Source: Parietaria judaica (taxonomy: Eukaryota > Streptophyta > Magnoliopsida > Rosales > Urticaceae). Taken from it: a stretch of 64,000 nt of DNA. Shown here piece by piece: positions 48,184 to 60,917 of the stretch. The position numbers and the translations under genes were made by a program. The stretch covers positions 17,107,056 through 17,171,055 of the forward strand of contig OX940868.1 in the NCBI GenBank assembly GCA_954871525.1, read 5' to 3'. Numbering within the stretch: the first letter of the stretch is position 1; each line of letters begins with the position of its first letter. The notes beneath the pieces are model-generated. The model was not told the origin of the DNA. It did not search any database and saw nothing but the letters and a program-made list of their open reading frames with translations.

Positions 48184-50635
48184 TCAAGACTTCACTTTTT
48201 GGTCGCAAAAATAAAAATAAAAATTCGTAAACTTAAAATAAATATGAGTGTGCTATTTAAATGTATTGTACGTTTGATTATTGCTTTGTACACAAGCAAT
48301 AAAGAAGACATATTAATTCTAAAGATTTGTGTCTGCATTATAAATAATAATAGTACATTCTACATCATTAGCAATGGAACAAAATGCTTGTAGCAATAAC
48401 TGCTTTTGTGGGGAGGAAAAATCTTCTTTAAGAAGTGGAGATTTGCAAAGTTTTTGTTTGAGAAAATGTACTTCTACAAATAATTTATGATAAGATTCCA
48501 TGAATTTAATATTAAAATATCTGGAAAAGTTAAATTTGGGACCCAGAATAGTTAAAATGGGATGTATATTGGGAATTTTCTAATGGCTGGTGGTTGCCAA
48601 GTAGGAACTCATCAACACATTAAAGATTACTTTAGAATATATAAATAAATATAGAAGATAAACATCTATATATATATATATTTATATATATATATAATGT
48701 GTTTGTATCGACATTTCATATTCACTGCACCAATAATCATCTAGTTTGTCTTGAGCTGATTAGAGATGCTTCTTTTTGATGCCATGCCCCTTCTCACTTC
48801 TTTTTATCTCTCTCCATACAGGAATGTTTCTTTTAATAGTGTCGATGTGGGAGTCTGAATTCCGAACTCTTCTAAAGTTTCGGATGAATTTCGATTTTTT
48901 TTTAAATTTTTTTAATGAAAAAACTTGCCATGCAAAACATTTCAAATCCACGGATTTGAATACCAAAATGCTATATCCACGACATTAGTTTCTATGATCC
49001 ACAATATTATTAGTTTCTATTCCATATGTCAATATTATAAATATATCAAAGCCAAGCATTTTCAATCTTCACCATTCACTTTGTTGCTCCTTTGCAATAC
49101 CATTAAGAGACTGACAATGATACCATGGAGAAAATGTTTTGTATATTATTATGAAGATAATCCTTAAGCGAAGGTGGGTCCATTATTATTGTTAGTTGAT
49201 TAATCAAACAAGTTGGGTAAGCCATGATGTAACATAGTTTACTAACTCTATTATTTGGTGATGGATAAAGCCATGAAGCCCTTCATCATGCCCATTCCCC
49301 TTGAATAGTCCTCTTCACTCATGCCTTCATTTCTTGTTCCCACATTGCTACCCCACCATTTCGCTTGGATTGGCTCATCTTATTTCAGATCACCAGCATT
49401 ACCTATATATACATATATTATATACATTTAGATCATCTTCTAGATATTGGTACTTGATTCCGTGATTTATTAGGGTGATCGTCGTGTCCCGGTGTTGTAT
49501 TTGTGTTGTTTATTAAGCGTTATTTATATGGACGCAGTCAGAATGACCTCACTATCTTATTTATTAGTTATTTTTCAGAAATAAGACTCAATTACACTAA
49601 CCGTTTAATCGTGTATAACTTGTTTAATTAATCGTGGTATTGTCAAAAGACAAGTTATTTATTTTAAATGTGTATAACTTGATTAATACATCATATGAAT
49701 TTAGTATTATATTTTCATCAATTAAAGAATATAATTGGAAAATAAAGATAGCAATTTTCATAACACAACTTATATATAAAATGCATTTTTGTTCATGCAA
49801 TTATTATGCCACACGTGTACGTATCATGTTTATTAACTCACTATTTTATCTTACTCGTGCCAATTGTACGAAGATTAATTTAAAATTAATCTAAAATTTT
49901 ATTTATATCGTGCCATAATCGTATCTTTTTTACATGGACCCGAATTGCTACCTTTTTTTAATCATCCATTGATTCTCCTTAGCAAGTAGCAATTAATCCT
50001 CATGTTGGTGATGAGTGATGACATCATAATGTGTATTGTACGTGTAACATAACTTTAACTAAGATGGAAAAAATCAACGTATCTCACTAAACATTAAAGA
50101 GGGTTAGAGCGCATTAAATAATAAATAAATAAATAAATAAATATTTAGCATAGCATTAGCATAGCATGTTCATGGTTGGACTTGGAAGATAGAATTTCAT
50201 GCAAGGCCTTACGTTATCCAATGTGTTGTCATCTTATTAGGTCTTAAATACAGTTGGTAAACTAACTTCATATTTAATTTAGTAGGTGCTTAACTTAATC
50301 AATATATATATATATATATGTATATATATAGAGATATGTGTGTGTGGTTCATAATCATGCAATATTCGGAAATTGTGATTTGTGGAATTAAATATTGCGA
50401 ATTTGTCATCCCACTTGCACATGCTCTTTGCTGAATTTAAAGCACTCAGTTCGCTATTCCCAAGTATTTTCGCTCTCTCGAGATATATTTTGTTTATTGG
50501 AATTCACAAATGAATGATATTATATTTTACGTATCAATCCAAAATATTGTGAAACTTAATAGTTCATTTTTAATTAATTGAATAATAATAAATTTCGTGT
50601 TGGACAATTTTCATCGAAGCAGTTCGTCATGTCAC
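48184..50635. other. AT-rich intergenic stretch
   Basis: No gene recognised. (TA)n tracts at 48668-48695 and 50302-50330. Confidence 0.5.
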
Positions 50636-50639
50636 GTTT

Positions 50640-50760
50640 CATCAGGCATAATGATTTCTTCAAAAATATCACCCCTCTTGATTTCCTTGGTCATCTCTAA
50701 CGACTCCTCCAAACCCAGCTGGACCCGGATTTCCTTTGGCATTAAACTGGCTACAAAAAA
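50640..50760 (-). pseudogene. RNase H-domain relic
   Basis: One minus-strand frame reads FNAKGNPGPAGFGGVVRDDQ and then GNQEG before a stop. That is the first strand pair of a plant retroelement RNase H domain (usual form KGNPGPAG-GGV-RD). Only about 25 codons are readable and another frame is open across it. A decayed fragment of a LINE or similar element. Confidence 0.6.
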
Positions 50761-51239
50761 ATAAATTATTTTCCTGTGCTTTTTGTAAGCAATTATTATT
50801 ATTATTTTTATTTGCAAACTTCTCCAAGTTCATTTAATTTATTTACTTTTCCTAGTATCTTATTACAAAAATTATCTCGTTTCTATCACTTTTCCTCGTT
50901 TAAGTTCAAACATAGCTAATTACAGGTTTATTTGTTAATTTTATTTCATGTATGTATATTTTTATGTAATCATATAGAACGTTTGTTTAAATTCTTTAGA
51001 TGACTTCATTGAGTTTATTTTCACATCAAATAATTTACAAAGAACTAGAAGTTTACAAGTTAAGTGTATTGAAAATTGACTTGCATATGTGTCATTTTTT
51101 TTAATAATACTTATAAATTAAGTAATAAACACCCATCTATTACAAAGACTGCTCTTTCACGCGGGTTGCCTGGTTCAGCTCAACCTGAGGAATCAGGATA
51201 GGAGTAGAATCTGAAGACAAAGAGTTCTTGACTTAGTTG

Positions 51240-51789
51240 TTGGACATATGCTAGCGCTTTTCGTGCTCAGAGCGGAAAAATTCTGTGTGCATGGTGCGTG
51301 CTTGATGGAACGAATTCGGAAAGCAAGGAACGATGTCTTATATGGCAGTGATACACCATATGTGAAAGAGCTGGTCTCGAGGGTTGAAGATACATGTAAA
51401 AGCTTGGTGGCTTCTTTTGTACTCCATCAGGAGAGAATATGGTGCAAGACCAAGTGTACATCCCTTGTTTGGAAACTCCTCCTGCCGAATCTTGGTCATG
51501 GATATCGGTGGACGCGAGTTGGAAGAAGACATGTGATGGATGGGCAACAATACTTCGTGACATCAACTGTAACCTATGCGAAGCCTTCACAGGTACCTTC
51601 CAGGGTGAGTTGGCTCAAGCATTGGAGTTGGAAGCTATCCTGGAGGCATGCACATGGGCAATAAGTAGAGGATTGATAAAGGTATGGATTTTCTCAAACG
51701 TGAATGTCGTTATCTCAACATGCTTGGATGAGAGGAATATTATAGGCTCTTTTGAACGTTGTCGTTTTTTTACTACTTTTATTTGTTGA
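51240..51789 (+). pseudogene. decayed LINE RNase H region
   Basis: The frame 51248-51664 gives MERIRKARNDVLYG and KSLVASFVLHQERIW, typical of the linker before RNase H in plant LINE proteins. A second frame (51439-51789) gives SWISVDASWKKTCDGWATIL and LELEAILEACTWA, with the third acidic position replaced (FSNVNVV). A frameshift separates the two parts. Not a gene. Confidence 0.65.
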
Positions 51790-52521
51790 ATCATATCGAT
51801 TTTATTATTTATTGTTCATGATTCTGTGTTGGCTATTTATGGAAATTTTTTGTCATATCTGTCGTCATAACAACTATATATTTCAGGCAAGTCTTTAAGA
51901 TGAACATGTCCAGGTTCATCCTCAATCAATGTCTGATTGAGCAAATCTCTTATTGCATTGATTGAGGAATTATGTGTTGGATTAAGTGATGAAGATTGTA
52001 CATGATTCCTATGACTGGAGAGTGTTAAGGAGCTTATTTTGTCATCAAGGAATGAAGATATGATTGGAAAAACTCATATAAGTCCCAACTAATGAGGTCC
52101 AATTTCGTTAGCACATACAGAGAAAATCTAAAAAACCTTCGGGAGAAGTCAATCAGCTATTCACGAGTAAAGTGAAGAAGGACGAGACGTTCGTAGTTGA
52201 TTGTGTGCAAGGGGATCTCGCGTTTCATCATGAGTTCACGTGTTGGATGTCAAAGTTGTTGGCGTGACAACAAGGGAGAATTTCCTTTGTATGCTTTGGG
52301 TTCATATGATTTACTGTTTGTAATCATATCTTGTAATTCTTGGTTGATTAATCTGGGTGAGTGCCCCGCAGAATTAGTGACATGAAGTCCGAAATGCGTT
52401 ACCAAAAACTATTGGTGTTCTTTTACTTTTCCGCACTCGCTTTATTCCTATCGTTAACGTTCATAACGTCATATTCCATGTGCAACACAAAAATACGTCT
52501 TTACATATGAAATAAAAGTTG
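51790..52521. other. spacer
   Basis: No gene or clear element recognised. Confidence 0.45.
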
Positions 52522-52610
52522 GTTTGCAATCCTAGGAATTACAATGTATTGGCTCACCGCGTTTGCAATCCTAGGAACTAGAGCTGCGAGTCACGACGTT
52601 TAAGGGGCCA

Positions 52611-52706
52611 TCGCGACTCGTCGCGACGAATTCGGGGCCATCGCGACTCGTCGCGATTACGGGGTGAAAATCGCGACTCGTCGCGACTTGGGCAGTTCGT
52701 CGCGAC
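52611..52706. repeat. left subterminal GTCGCGAC motif array of the hAT
   Basis: atcgcgactcgtcgcgacg-like units repeat at about 35-bp spacing (52611, 52639, 52671), plus cgtcgcgacgtg near 52698. A matching array is at 56729-56828. GC- and CpG-rich in an AT-rich region; likely transposase binding sites and a methylation target. Confidence 0.75.
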
Positions 52707-52969
52707 GTGAGAGATGGTGATCCGCGTGAGACGATCGACGGCCCACAACGCGCCACGTCAGCGATCCGCGTGGTGTTTTTTCTTTGTGGCATTAATTCCC
52801 ACTCTTCAACCGAATTTTACCCGAAATTAATTACCCAACCACAATTTTTACCCACTTTACTCGAATTCCAACCCAAAAATTTCAAATTTCAATATTTTTC
52901 ACCCAACTTTATTCACCCACTTCACCCACCTCAATAATTATTCACCCACCCAACTCTCTCCTCAAATCC

Positions 52970-52977
52970 TATAAATA
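52970..52977 (+). promoter_or_regulatory. TATA box of the hAT transposase gene
   Basis: TATAAATA about 120 bp upstream of the predicted ATG, followed by a CT-rich leader. Correct spacing for a plant promoter. Confidence 0.65.
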
Positions 52978-53610
52978 CCACCTCTCCCACCCTCATTTCC
53001 TCACCAACAATCTTCCAACTCTCTCTCAAATTCTCTCAACTCTCTAAGTTTTTTCCCTCTAAAGCTCTCAAGTTCTCAAATTTCCCATTATGTCTCGAAG
53101 AAGCGGTGGTAGTTCCGGGGGTCGTAGGGCGGCTAGGGATTTGTTTCCTGATTTTAATGCCGGGGAGCAATCGCAACCTACGCCCGAGGGCTACATTCCC
53201 GTTGTAGAAACACTTCCCTCCCCACCAAATCCAAATTATCCGACGCACGTTCCGGCATCAATGGTCAACAGCAGCACGCTACGTCGATGTGGGGAGGCAG
53301 GAACCACCGATCCATTTTTTGAACTCTTGTTTCAAGGAGGACCCGCCGACGACCGTATGGAGGGCCCATCTCAACCGCCGGAGGAACCGCCTCAAAGACG
53401 CAATCTTGCCGAAGAGGTGGGCCCACACCATTCCTCTGTTGTTGGCTCGTACCACGATGGTTCTCCACTCTCGATCAACGAAACCGGCGAAGGCTCCGTC
53501 CAACGTCCTCGACGTGCTCGACGTCCGCGACCGGAAACGGGGTAATTATTTTAATTATTATTATTTTAATATTATTTTTATTATTATTATAATTATTTTA
53601 GAATAAATAA

Positions 53611-53955
53611 TTAATTTGCCACGTCTCTTGAAAGTCTTAGTATGCTCTGTGGTTGCGGTTCCGACTGATCTTCCACATCAGAAACGAATTTCTTGAGATT
53701 TAATAATCATTTAATCTTATTAATTTAATTAAATTTATATGGTTACTTAATAAGTTAAAAACCTTCCAATTTAATATAATTATTTTATTTTAATTAATTA
53801 ATTTGCCACGTCTCTTGAAAGTCTTAGTATGCTCTGTGGTTGCGGTTCCGACTGATCTTCCACATCAGAAACGAATTTCTTGAGATTTAATAATCATTTA
53901 ATCATATTAATTTAATAAAACTTTAAATGGTTACTTAAATAAGTTAAAAAAATTA
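53611..53955. repeat. two copies of a ~150-bp repeat in the hAT transposase intron
   Basis: Copies start at 53611 and 53799 (188-bp offset), both ttaatttgccacgtctcttg onward. Each contains a 48-bp core (53639-53686 and 53826-53873) beginning agtatgctctgtgg and ending cacatcagaaacg. The same core appears twice in the copia leader at 63304-63425. Confidence 0.9.
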
Positions 53956-54083
53956 AAAAGGTAATTTGTATGTGTGATAATAATTATAAAGTTCTTATTG
54001 GATTACGCGGTGTCTTAGAAAGATTGGTTTTTAAATAAGGTTTGCTTTGCAATCTCCTCCAAGCTAGCCTGGGAACCTCGGGG

Positions 54084-54172
54084 AGTTCTGTCTAGAAAAG
54101 CTTGGGCCTAAAGCGGGATCATAGCATCCTTTCCAGTCGATCTGGCCGTGGAACCTCGGGGAGTTCCGTCCA
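54084..54172. repeat. short direct repeat in the hAT intron
   Basis: ggaacctcggggagttctgt and, about 80 bp later, ggaacctcggggagttccgt, each followed by a cyaraa stretch. Unknown role. Confidence 0.7.
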
Positions 54173-56905
54173 AAAGAGTTTGATAATTATTTTCACACAT
54201 AAGAAATACCATTTTAATTTTGTTAACTTTTTTATTTAACTTTTAATTAAATCAATATGATGAATAATAAACTTTATGACATTTAAATTTTTGATTTTCC
54301 TTTTGTTTTAATAGAGTTAATCCTCATGGCTTGGCGTGGGGACGGCCAAACACGGCCCCGGTGTGGAAATTTTTTCACGAAGATCGGCACATCAACGATC
54401 GAGGCGAGCGTGTTAAAAATGCCACATGCAAAAAGTGCGGGACAATTCTAGACGGAATGGGGGAGCGGGGAACCGGATACTTAAACCGACACGCTAATGT
54501 ATGCTTCCCAACCGGGGAGCTCGATGAGGTAAACACAGCACAGGTAAGTGCTCTTTCTGCTGTGAATTTACGGAAATGGACACTCGAATGGATTCTTTCT
54601 ACGGGCGTTCCGCTGAGTTTTGTCGAAAATCCCAACCACACACGATATATGAAAAGGATTAATCCGTCGTACCAGCAGTTTTCCCGTACCACTTATACCG
54701 GGGACATGGAAACCGCTTATGATTTGCAAAAAAACCTTTTAGTCGATTTTTTCAAAATGTCTAACATAAACGTTGCTTTTACCACCGACTTGTGGAGCGG
54801 TCCAAGTTTAAATGATTACATGAGTTTGACCGCCCACTACGTCGACGATGAGTGGAATCCATGTCAACGACTTTTAAACTTATCGCCTTTCGAGTGTCGC
54901 CATACCGGAAAAAACATAGCCGAGAAATTATTTGAATTATTTGGTGATTGGGGTTTACAAAATCGTGTTATTTCAATTACCTTAGATAATGCCTCAAGCA
55001 ACAACGCCGCGATTATGATCTTGGAAACAATGTTGCCCGCTTCTCCGTTTCGAAATATTTTACATCAACGGTGTGCTTGTCACATAATTAATTTAATTGC
55101 ATGAACGGGCGAGGGACATATTGCACACCATGTTGAAAAATTACGCGGCATTGTTGATTGGATCCGGCATCCTCAAACCACCAATAGGTGGAGACGATTT
55201 TGTAAAGACCACAATCATAAAGCTAATAAGTTTGGTTTAGATAATAATACGCGATGGAACTCTACGTATTTAATGATTTCAGTTGTGTGTAGACAGAGGC
55301 TTCCATTGGACCATTTCCTCGGACAGGAACTCCCTCCGGAGGCGCGGATCACGGAGGCGGAATGGGCTACCGCGAAGAAATTCCTCGCTTTCCTCAAACC
55401 TTTTTATGCTGTTACTTTAAATTTTTCTAACCAAAATAAACCTTCTTTGAATCATGGTCTTTCGGGTCTTTATCAAATTTCGTGTGCTTTCAAAGAATTC
55501 GAAAACGACCCTATTATTTCGCCGCTTATTGAGTCTATGGTTGCAAAATTCAAGTCGTATTGGGATCCACCCCCGTTTTCGTTTTGCTTCGGTGCTATTC
55601 TAGACCCTCATGTTTCGGATGCATATGGGCCAATGATGATAGCGATCGGAGAAAACATAGGGGTGGATTATCGTAATTATGTTAATGTTGTTAACGAAGC
55701 TTTTTATGAATTGTACAGTGAATACAACAAACGGTTCCCTCAATTCAACTCACAGGAGGAGCAAAGGGCAGTGATGGCAAGCCCAACCAAGACGGGATAC
55801 GACTTCAGCCGGAGACTCAAGCAACGGGTTAGTCGCGGGGAATCCACTACGCCGTTGGCGGGCGACACGGACGGCCAACCGACAGAATTGAAGCGCTACT
55901 ACGGCCTGCTATTCGACGAAGACTCTGACGAGTTCGATGTGATAAGGTGGTGGAAGATTCAACGGGACAGATTTCCGCTATTGGCAAGAATGGCGAGGGA
56001 TATACTGTCCATCCCCATTTCCAGCGTTGCTTCGGAGAGCGTTTTTAGCACGGCTCAATATCTCATCAACGACCGGCGGGCGTCAACCACCAACACACAC
56101 GTCGAGCAGATTGTGGTGTTGAATGATTTGTTGTTCAACCCCCCCGTGATTGCCGAACGCTCCGAGCCAAGCGATCTGGAGATAATGACGGAAAGATTCA
56201 ACGCAATGTTCCCCGAGTAATGATGTGCTCTTTCCTCTCTTGGTTTTATGTCCCTAAGGAGGGTTTTACAAGAGAGGTTTTAGTGAGGCATCTTGTAATA
56301 TTTACACTGAATATTTACAGCTCTCTTCCACCTTATTGTAATATTCACAATGAATAATACAACTTCTTTTTTTTAATATCTCGTCTTATCGTATTTAATT
56401 ATATATTTGTTGATTAAATTTGTTCAAATTATTAATATGTTACAAATTAATATTTATTAACATATGTTACAAATTAAAAACGAACATATAAATCAAACTT
56501 ATTAATATGTTACAACTTACAAAATAATAATATAACATATTTAAATATTAATTTTGAAATAAATTAATTACAAATAATTATTATAAATAATAAAAATATG
56601 TAAATATAGTTTTGAAATTATTGATAAAGTTTGATAATAAAATTCGGGTAAAAACTAAGTAAGTTTAACACTGGAAAAAACTAGATACATATGCCACAAA
56701 GTAGAAAAATCGAAGAAATCCAAACATCTCGCCTCGGTCGCGATTATTCGCGACGCCGCCAGTCGCGACTCGTCGCGACGCCGCATCTCGCGATTTTGGC
56801 GATCCTGATCGCGACGAGTCGCGACGTCGCCAATCGCACCTCTACTAGGAACTACAATGTATCGGCTCACCGCGTTTGCAATCCTACGAACTACAATGCC
56901 ATGTC

Positions 56906-58240
56906 ATCGAGTTTCGCTAACATATCATACATATGACTATAAATAGTGAAGAATAACATAAAATTATTATCCTAAAAAATCGTGTTAAAAACTTAATTGC
57001 TATATAAATAAACCAATTAAATTAAAAAAAATACTCCTTTTTGCATCAAACAGATTTTAGGGTTCTTCAGGTTTCTTACACACTCTCCAAATATGTTAGA
57101 TCATTTAATAATGTAGACAATTTATAACTCCATAAATACATAGATATTCCATATAAATATCAGGTGAACAATACAGATACCAGTGGACCGAAATGAAGGT
57201 TAGTTAGTTATGTTGACAAAGAGGATAAGCCATAAGAAATGGTTAAAGACTATACTGGACATAGAGTCTATACACTGACGTGTATATAACTATAATAGTT
57301 GATCATATTAGATATTGCCAAACTATATAGTTAAAAAAGGTGACACAACACTCCATTATTTGTATTATCTCTCTCAAAATGGGGTCACTTTGTTCTTGCA
57401 CAAAATATGGAACAAAATGTGTCGCATTGTACAACTTGGAGCTAGGGCCTTCATGTTTTGATTTTTCTTATAAACTTTATATTCTGATATTTTGTTATTA
57501 ACTTTAGAGTAAAGTTTATACAAATATCCCAATTTTCGCATCTTTTTCAAGCGTATAATGTTTGACCCCACTAGTGTTGGATATTTGTTGAGGGATACAA
57601 AATTTTACGGGTTTCTTTTCGTGATTTTTTTTTTCCAGCAAGTATTAGAAAAATACACATTATGTTCTTATTTATATTTATTATAAAATGATAAATAAAT
57701 TTAACTAGATTGCAAAACTTGGCGCTTTGCGAGTATTTTTATCGGTTTCATTATTTGTGTTCGTGTGCGTATGAGTGTTCTTTGAGTGTTGAGCGTTTTT
57801 TTTTTTTTAAGTCTACAACTACTTAAGTCTTCATAATATTTATAATTTAGTATATTGATTTGGCTCAGTAATAAGCTGATAAAATAACTTCAGATAAGTA
57901 ATATTATACAAATGATTTGATATTTTATTTAGTTTTTAAATATATAGGGGCAATGCATTACTTTTTAAAAGTCATGGATGCTAAAAACTAAAGCTCATGT
58001 GACAAACTACACTAAAAAGCAAATTCAGGGGCTATTATTGCGAATTACGGTTTTCAATTATCATGTTTATGTTTTACCCCTTTTCTTCTTTCTTTAGTTA
58101 AAAGGAGGTTATTCAAGTGCCATTTATTGTAGTTAGATTTTGGAGATAGATTTTAGGTTCTGAATCATTAAAGGGGCATTCAATATTGACTTAGTAGTTG
58201 CGAGGAAATATGTCCATTTAATGTGAATAAATGTGTATAT
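56906..58240. other. AT-rich spacer
   Basis: No gene or element recognised. Confidence 0.5.
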
Positions 58241-59075
58241 AAATGGATAAGTATGCGCTCCTCATGTGAGGGTTGAAATATTTATCCGCCATCCGCTGAT
58301 CGCAATCGTATCATATTCGCTCCGTTACGAAATATCTACTTTTTTATCCATTTTTAATCAACCGCTTAATATGGTTATGGATATCCGCAACTGCTTTTCA
58401 TAATTGGATTGGTTAATAGTTATATTTTTTAATTTAAATTGGATATCCGCTTTAACCGCAACTAGATTTTAAAAATAAAAAATAATTAATTAAATATATA
58501 TTTATATAAATATTTTTTTATTTTATTTTATTAGTGCTATCAGTGGATTGGATGGTCCCTTATATTAAACTAGGTAGATTATATCCCTACTCTGTCCATT
58601 GTTGTCTTTGTGCTTTGATTACTCTTAATATAGTATCTATTGTAATTCAGATTTCATCTTGGCTTTTTAATAATAGTTTGTATTCATATTTATATCTCAA
58701 CAACATGTAGCTAATATTCTAGTGTTAGACAATATGTTTTTGTGGTCTCTTATGTCATACAAATATGGTTTGGTACTTTGGTTATTTATAAAATATTATT
58801 TATGATATTTTTTAATGTTTTATGTTTCACTATTCTTACTTATTTTTATGTATGATGTATTTGTTTTTTCACTAACAAAATTAATTGGATAATATCCGCT
58901 ATTCGCCTTAAATTAACCAATTCGATCCGCTAACCGCTAACCGTATTTAAATTGGATAATCAAAAATAAAAATGGTTAATGGATACAATTATTTTATATC
59001 CACATATGTGGATAGGGTTAATCAACATGCCCATATCATATCCTATCCTATCCTATCCACTTTCACTCCTTTGTA
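58240..59075. repeat. probable DNA element with ATCCGC motif clusters
   Basis: atccgc or its variants (atccgcca, atccgctg, atatccgcaac, gatccgctaaccgc) cluster at both ends (58280-58470 and 58885-58950), with AT-rich DNA between. The right end has (TATCC)n at about 59039-59058. The layout resembles the subterminal motif arrays of the hAT elements elsewhere in the window, but I could not define ends or a target duplication. Confidence 0.45.
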
Positions 59076-60543
59076 GAGATATATAGTTCTATTCTTACAT
59101 AAACAATAAATAGTAAATTATATCTCTTCTAACGGTGATTGAGCATATATTAAAAAATTATACACATCCTATTACATTTTTTTTTTTACCTAAACCCTAA
59201 TGTTAAAAATTAAATAGCTTCGATTTCTTGAAGTACATGCATGGAACTGTCACGTCAGATCATTTGAAGTCAAATCTACAAGTGTAGTTCGATACTATTG
59301 ATAATAATTCAAAAAAGGCCTCGATATAATATCATAAGAAGAGTTAACACACAGAGATAGGATTGAAGAAATTGCCTTACTTTTTGTTATGTTGACCAAG
59401 TGTGTATTTATATATAAAAATATACATTTATATTGCATGGGTTACATAGTTTGACCACTCAATTCATACTTTTCTACAATCCAATCATCTTAAATTATAT
59501 CGCTAGGCCTCTTTCTTACGTTGACTTTGGTGTAAATGAAAATGACAATAAATAAAAATGGATAAGTTAGGGTGATATGGTTGGGAATTGAGAGTTAAGA
59601 GTGGACTTTTCTTGCCAGTGTTGTAATGTACCAACTAGAACAAGTACACGTAATAATATTGATTATTTTACATGTACTACGTGAAACTAATCTATTATGA
59701 TGACTACTACTATGTCAATTTAATGATCGTTTCAAAGGTTCACCGTATTTTGTTTTTGCTCTTATGTTTATGAGAAACTTTTTACGAAGTCATTCATCTT
59801 AGTATTGTTCCCGGACAAATACATAATTTTGATTTGTGAATGAGCCAATGAAAAAAAAACACATCTAGCTGACACGAGTAGTACCAATCAATTATCTCAC
59901 CTCCAAGATCTTAGACAATTCTACAATATCATAATTGCAGAGTTTACGAACGTCCACCAACACCTACCCTTGAATGGATGGTTGTCCCCATTGTGATGTA
60001 ACCCCACTCGCACGCTTCCTAATAAGCTTCTTATGAGATCGGTCATTTGATAATTATTCTAGAAAAATACACTAAATTAACTTATAAAGAGTTATTTTTA
60101 TTAATTAACAAAAAGATATGTATGTTATTAACGTAAGTAATATTGATCAATTTTACATTCACGATCTTTTCTAGCGAAAACATTTTTCTAGCTAAGCGAT
60201 TTAGGATTGCAAAATTTATCTATTTTACCTGTTGTTTAGATGATTGCTGATTATTTGAATTAGCTTATTGTAAAACTAGATTCATCATATTTATACACAT
60301 AAGAGAATTATGTTATTGGCAATTTGTAGTATTCATGCACTCTTTCTAAGGAGTCTTGACTTACTATACAACATTACATATGTGTGGTTTTTTAAACACG
60401 CTATCTCGTAAATTTAAATACTATACACATATTTCCCGTTCGACACTTCTAAAAGTACTTGAAAGAAAAGGTCAATGGGAATAATCACCACAACATTTAA
60501 TTTTTAAAAAAAGAGCAAAGAATTCGGATGGAAATTTAATTAT
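59076..60543. other. AT-rich intergenic stretch
   Basis: No gene or element recognised. Confidence 0.5.
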
Positions 60544-60917
60544 GGGATAGTCGCGATAATAATACTTAAACTTCGATTATCTAAGACGACAAGAGGTTCA
60601 AAATGAAAAATAAATGGCAAAAGTACCTAGACTCAATAAATGTGAGGCGACAACATTTTTTCATCAATTTTTTTGGATGAATTCAAATGAGAGAATATGA
60701 TATATAGTTGAATGAACGGAAAAATATGTATCTTAGGTACGATTTAATATCACTATGCTAAAAAAAATACACCAACATCCTGGAAAAAATTGACAAAAGA
60801 ATATGTCGATCACCTCATGTTAGTTGACGATGGATACTTTTGTCATTATTTTTTTTCACTTTGGACTATTTCCGCCTCTATTGATCAAAATTTGAATAGT
60901 TTTGCTGCGATTATCCC
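60544..60917. mobile_element. foldback MITE of the CAAAAGTAC-terminus group (copy 3)
   Basis: Left GGGATAGTCGCGATAATAAT; right reversed GGGATAATCGCAGCAAAACT. 374 bp. The interior shares gtgaggcgacaac and gagaatatgatata with 13995-14354. Confidence 0.65.

Larger units (their letters stand above)
53090..56220 (+). pseudogene. hAT transposase gene (BED finger, hAT dimerisation domain), two exons, one stop
   Basis: Exon 1 is 53090-53541, intron 53542-54314 (GT-AG), exon 2 54315-56220. The phases match and give 786 codons including the stop. Residues 1-150 are proline-, glycine- and arginine-rich. A BED zinc finger follows (VWKFF, then C189 and C192, H210 and C214). The RNase H-like core has TTDLWSGP and TLDNASSNNA, with the first two catalytic aspartates, then RCACHIINL. 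The C-terminal dimerisation domain reads RWWKIQRDRFPLLARMARDI, then IPISSVASESVFS, then NDRRAS. A TGA at 55102-55104 (codon 414), just after CHIINLIA, splits the product; the frame continues open on both sides to 56220. Full-length hAT transposases are about this size. It could be a recent null mutation, a sequencing error, or rarely a readthrough site. Confidence 0.9.
52579..56844 (+). mobile_element. near-intact 4.27 kb hAT DNA transposon
   Basis: Terminal TAGAGCTGCGAGTCAC and (reversed) TAGAGGTGCGATTGGCG. A perfect 8-bp duplication CTAGGAAC lies at 52571-52578 and 56845-56852. Subterminal arrays of gtcgcgac-type motifs (52611-52706 and 56729-56828) are probable transposase binding sites. 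It encodes one transposase gene on the plus strand with a TATA box and one intron. Only one in-frame stop separates it from an apparently full reading frame. It shares ends and motifs with the MITEs at 32985 and 44153. Confidence 0.93.
52522..56905. repeat. 39-bp tandem repeat split by the hAT insertion
   Basis: The unit gtttgcaatcctaggaay plus tacaatgtatyggctcaccgc starts at 52522 and 52561 and continues after the hAT at 56845 and 56874. Removing the hAT and one target copy restores nearly three units in phase. This confirms the insertion boundaries. Confidence 0.85.

Noticed and set aside
48319..48501. Minus-strand 60-codon frame with a protein-like helix (FLKQKLCKSPLLKEDF)
   Set aside because: No splice context, no homologous motif recognised, and AT-rich surroundings; not enough support.
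49261..49400. Possible miRNA precursor (gcttggattggctcatc resembling miR159-like sequence)
   Set aside because: The match to a known mature miRNA is poor and I found no pairing arm within 150 bp.
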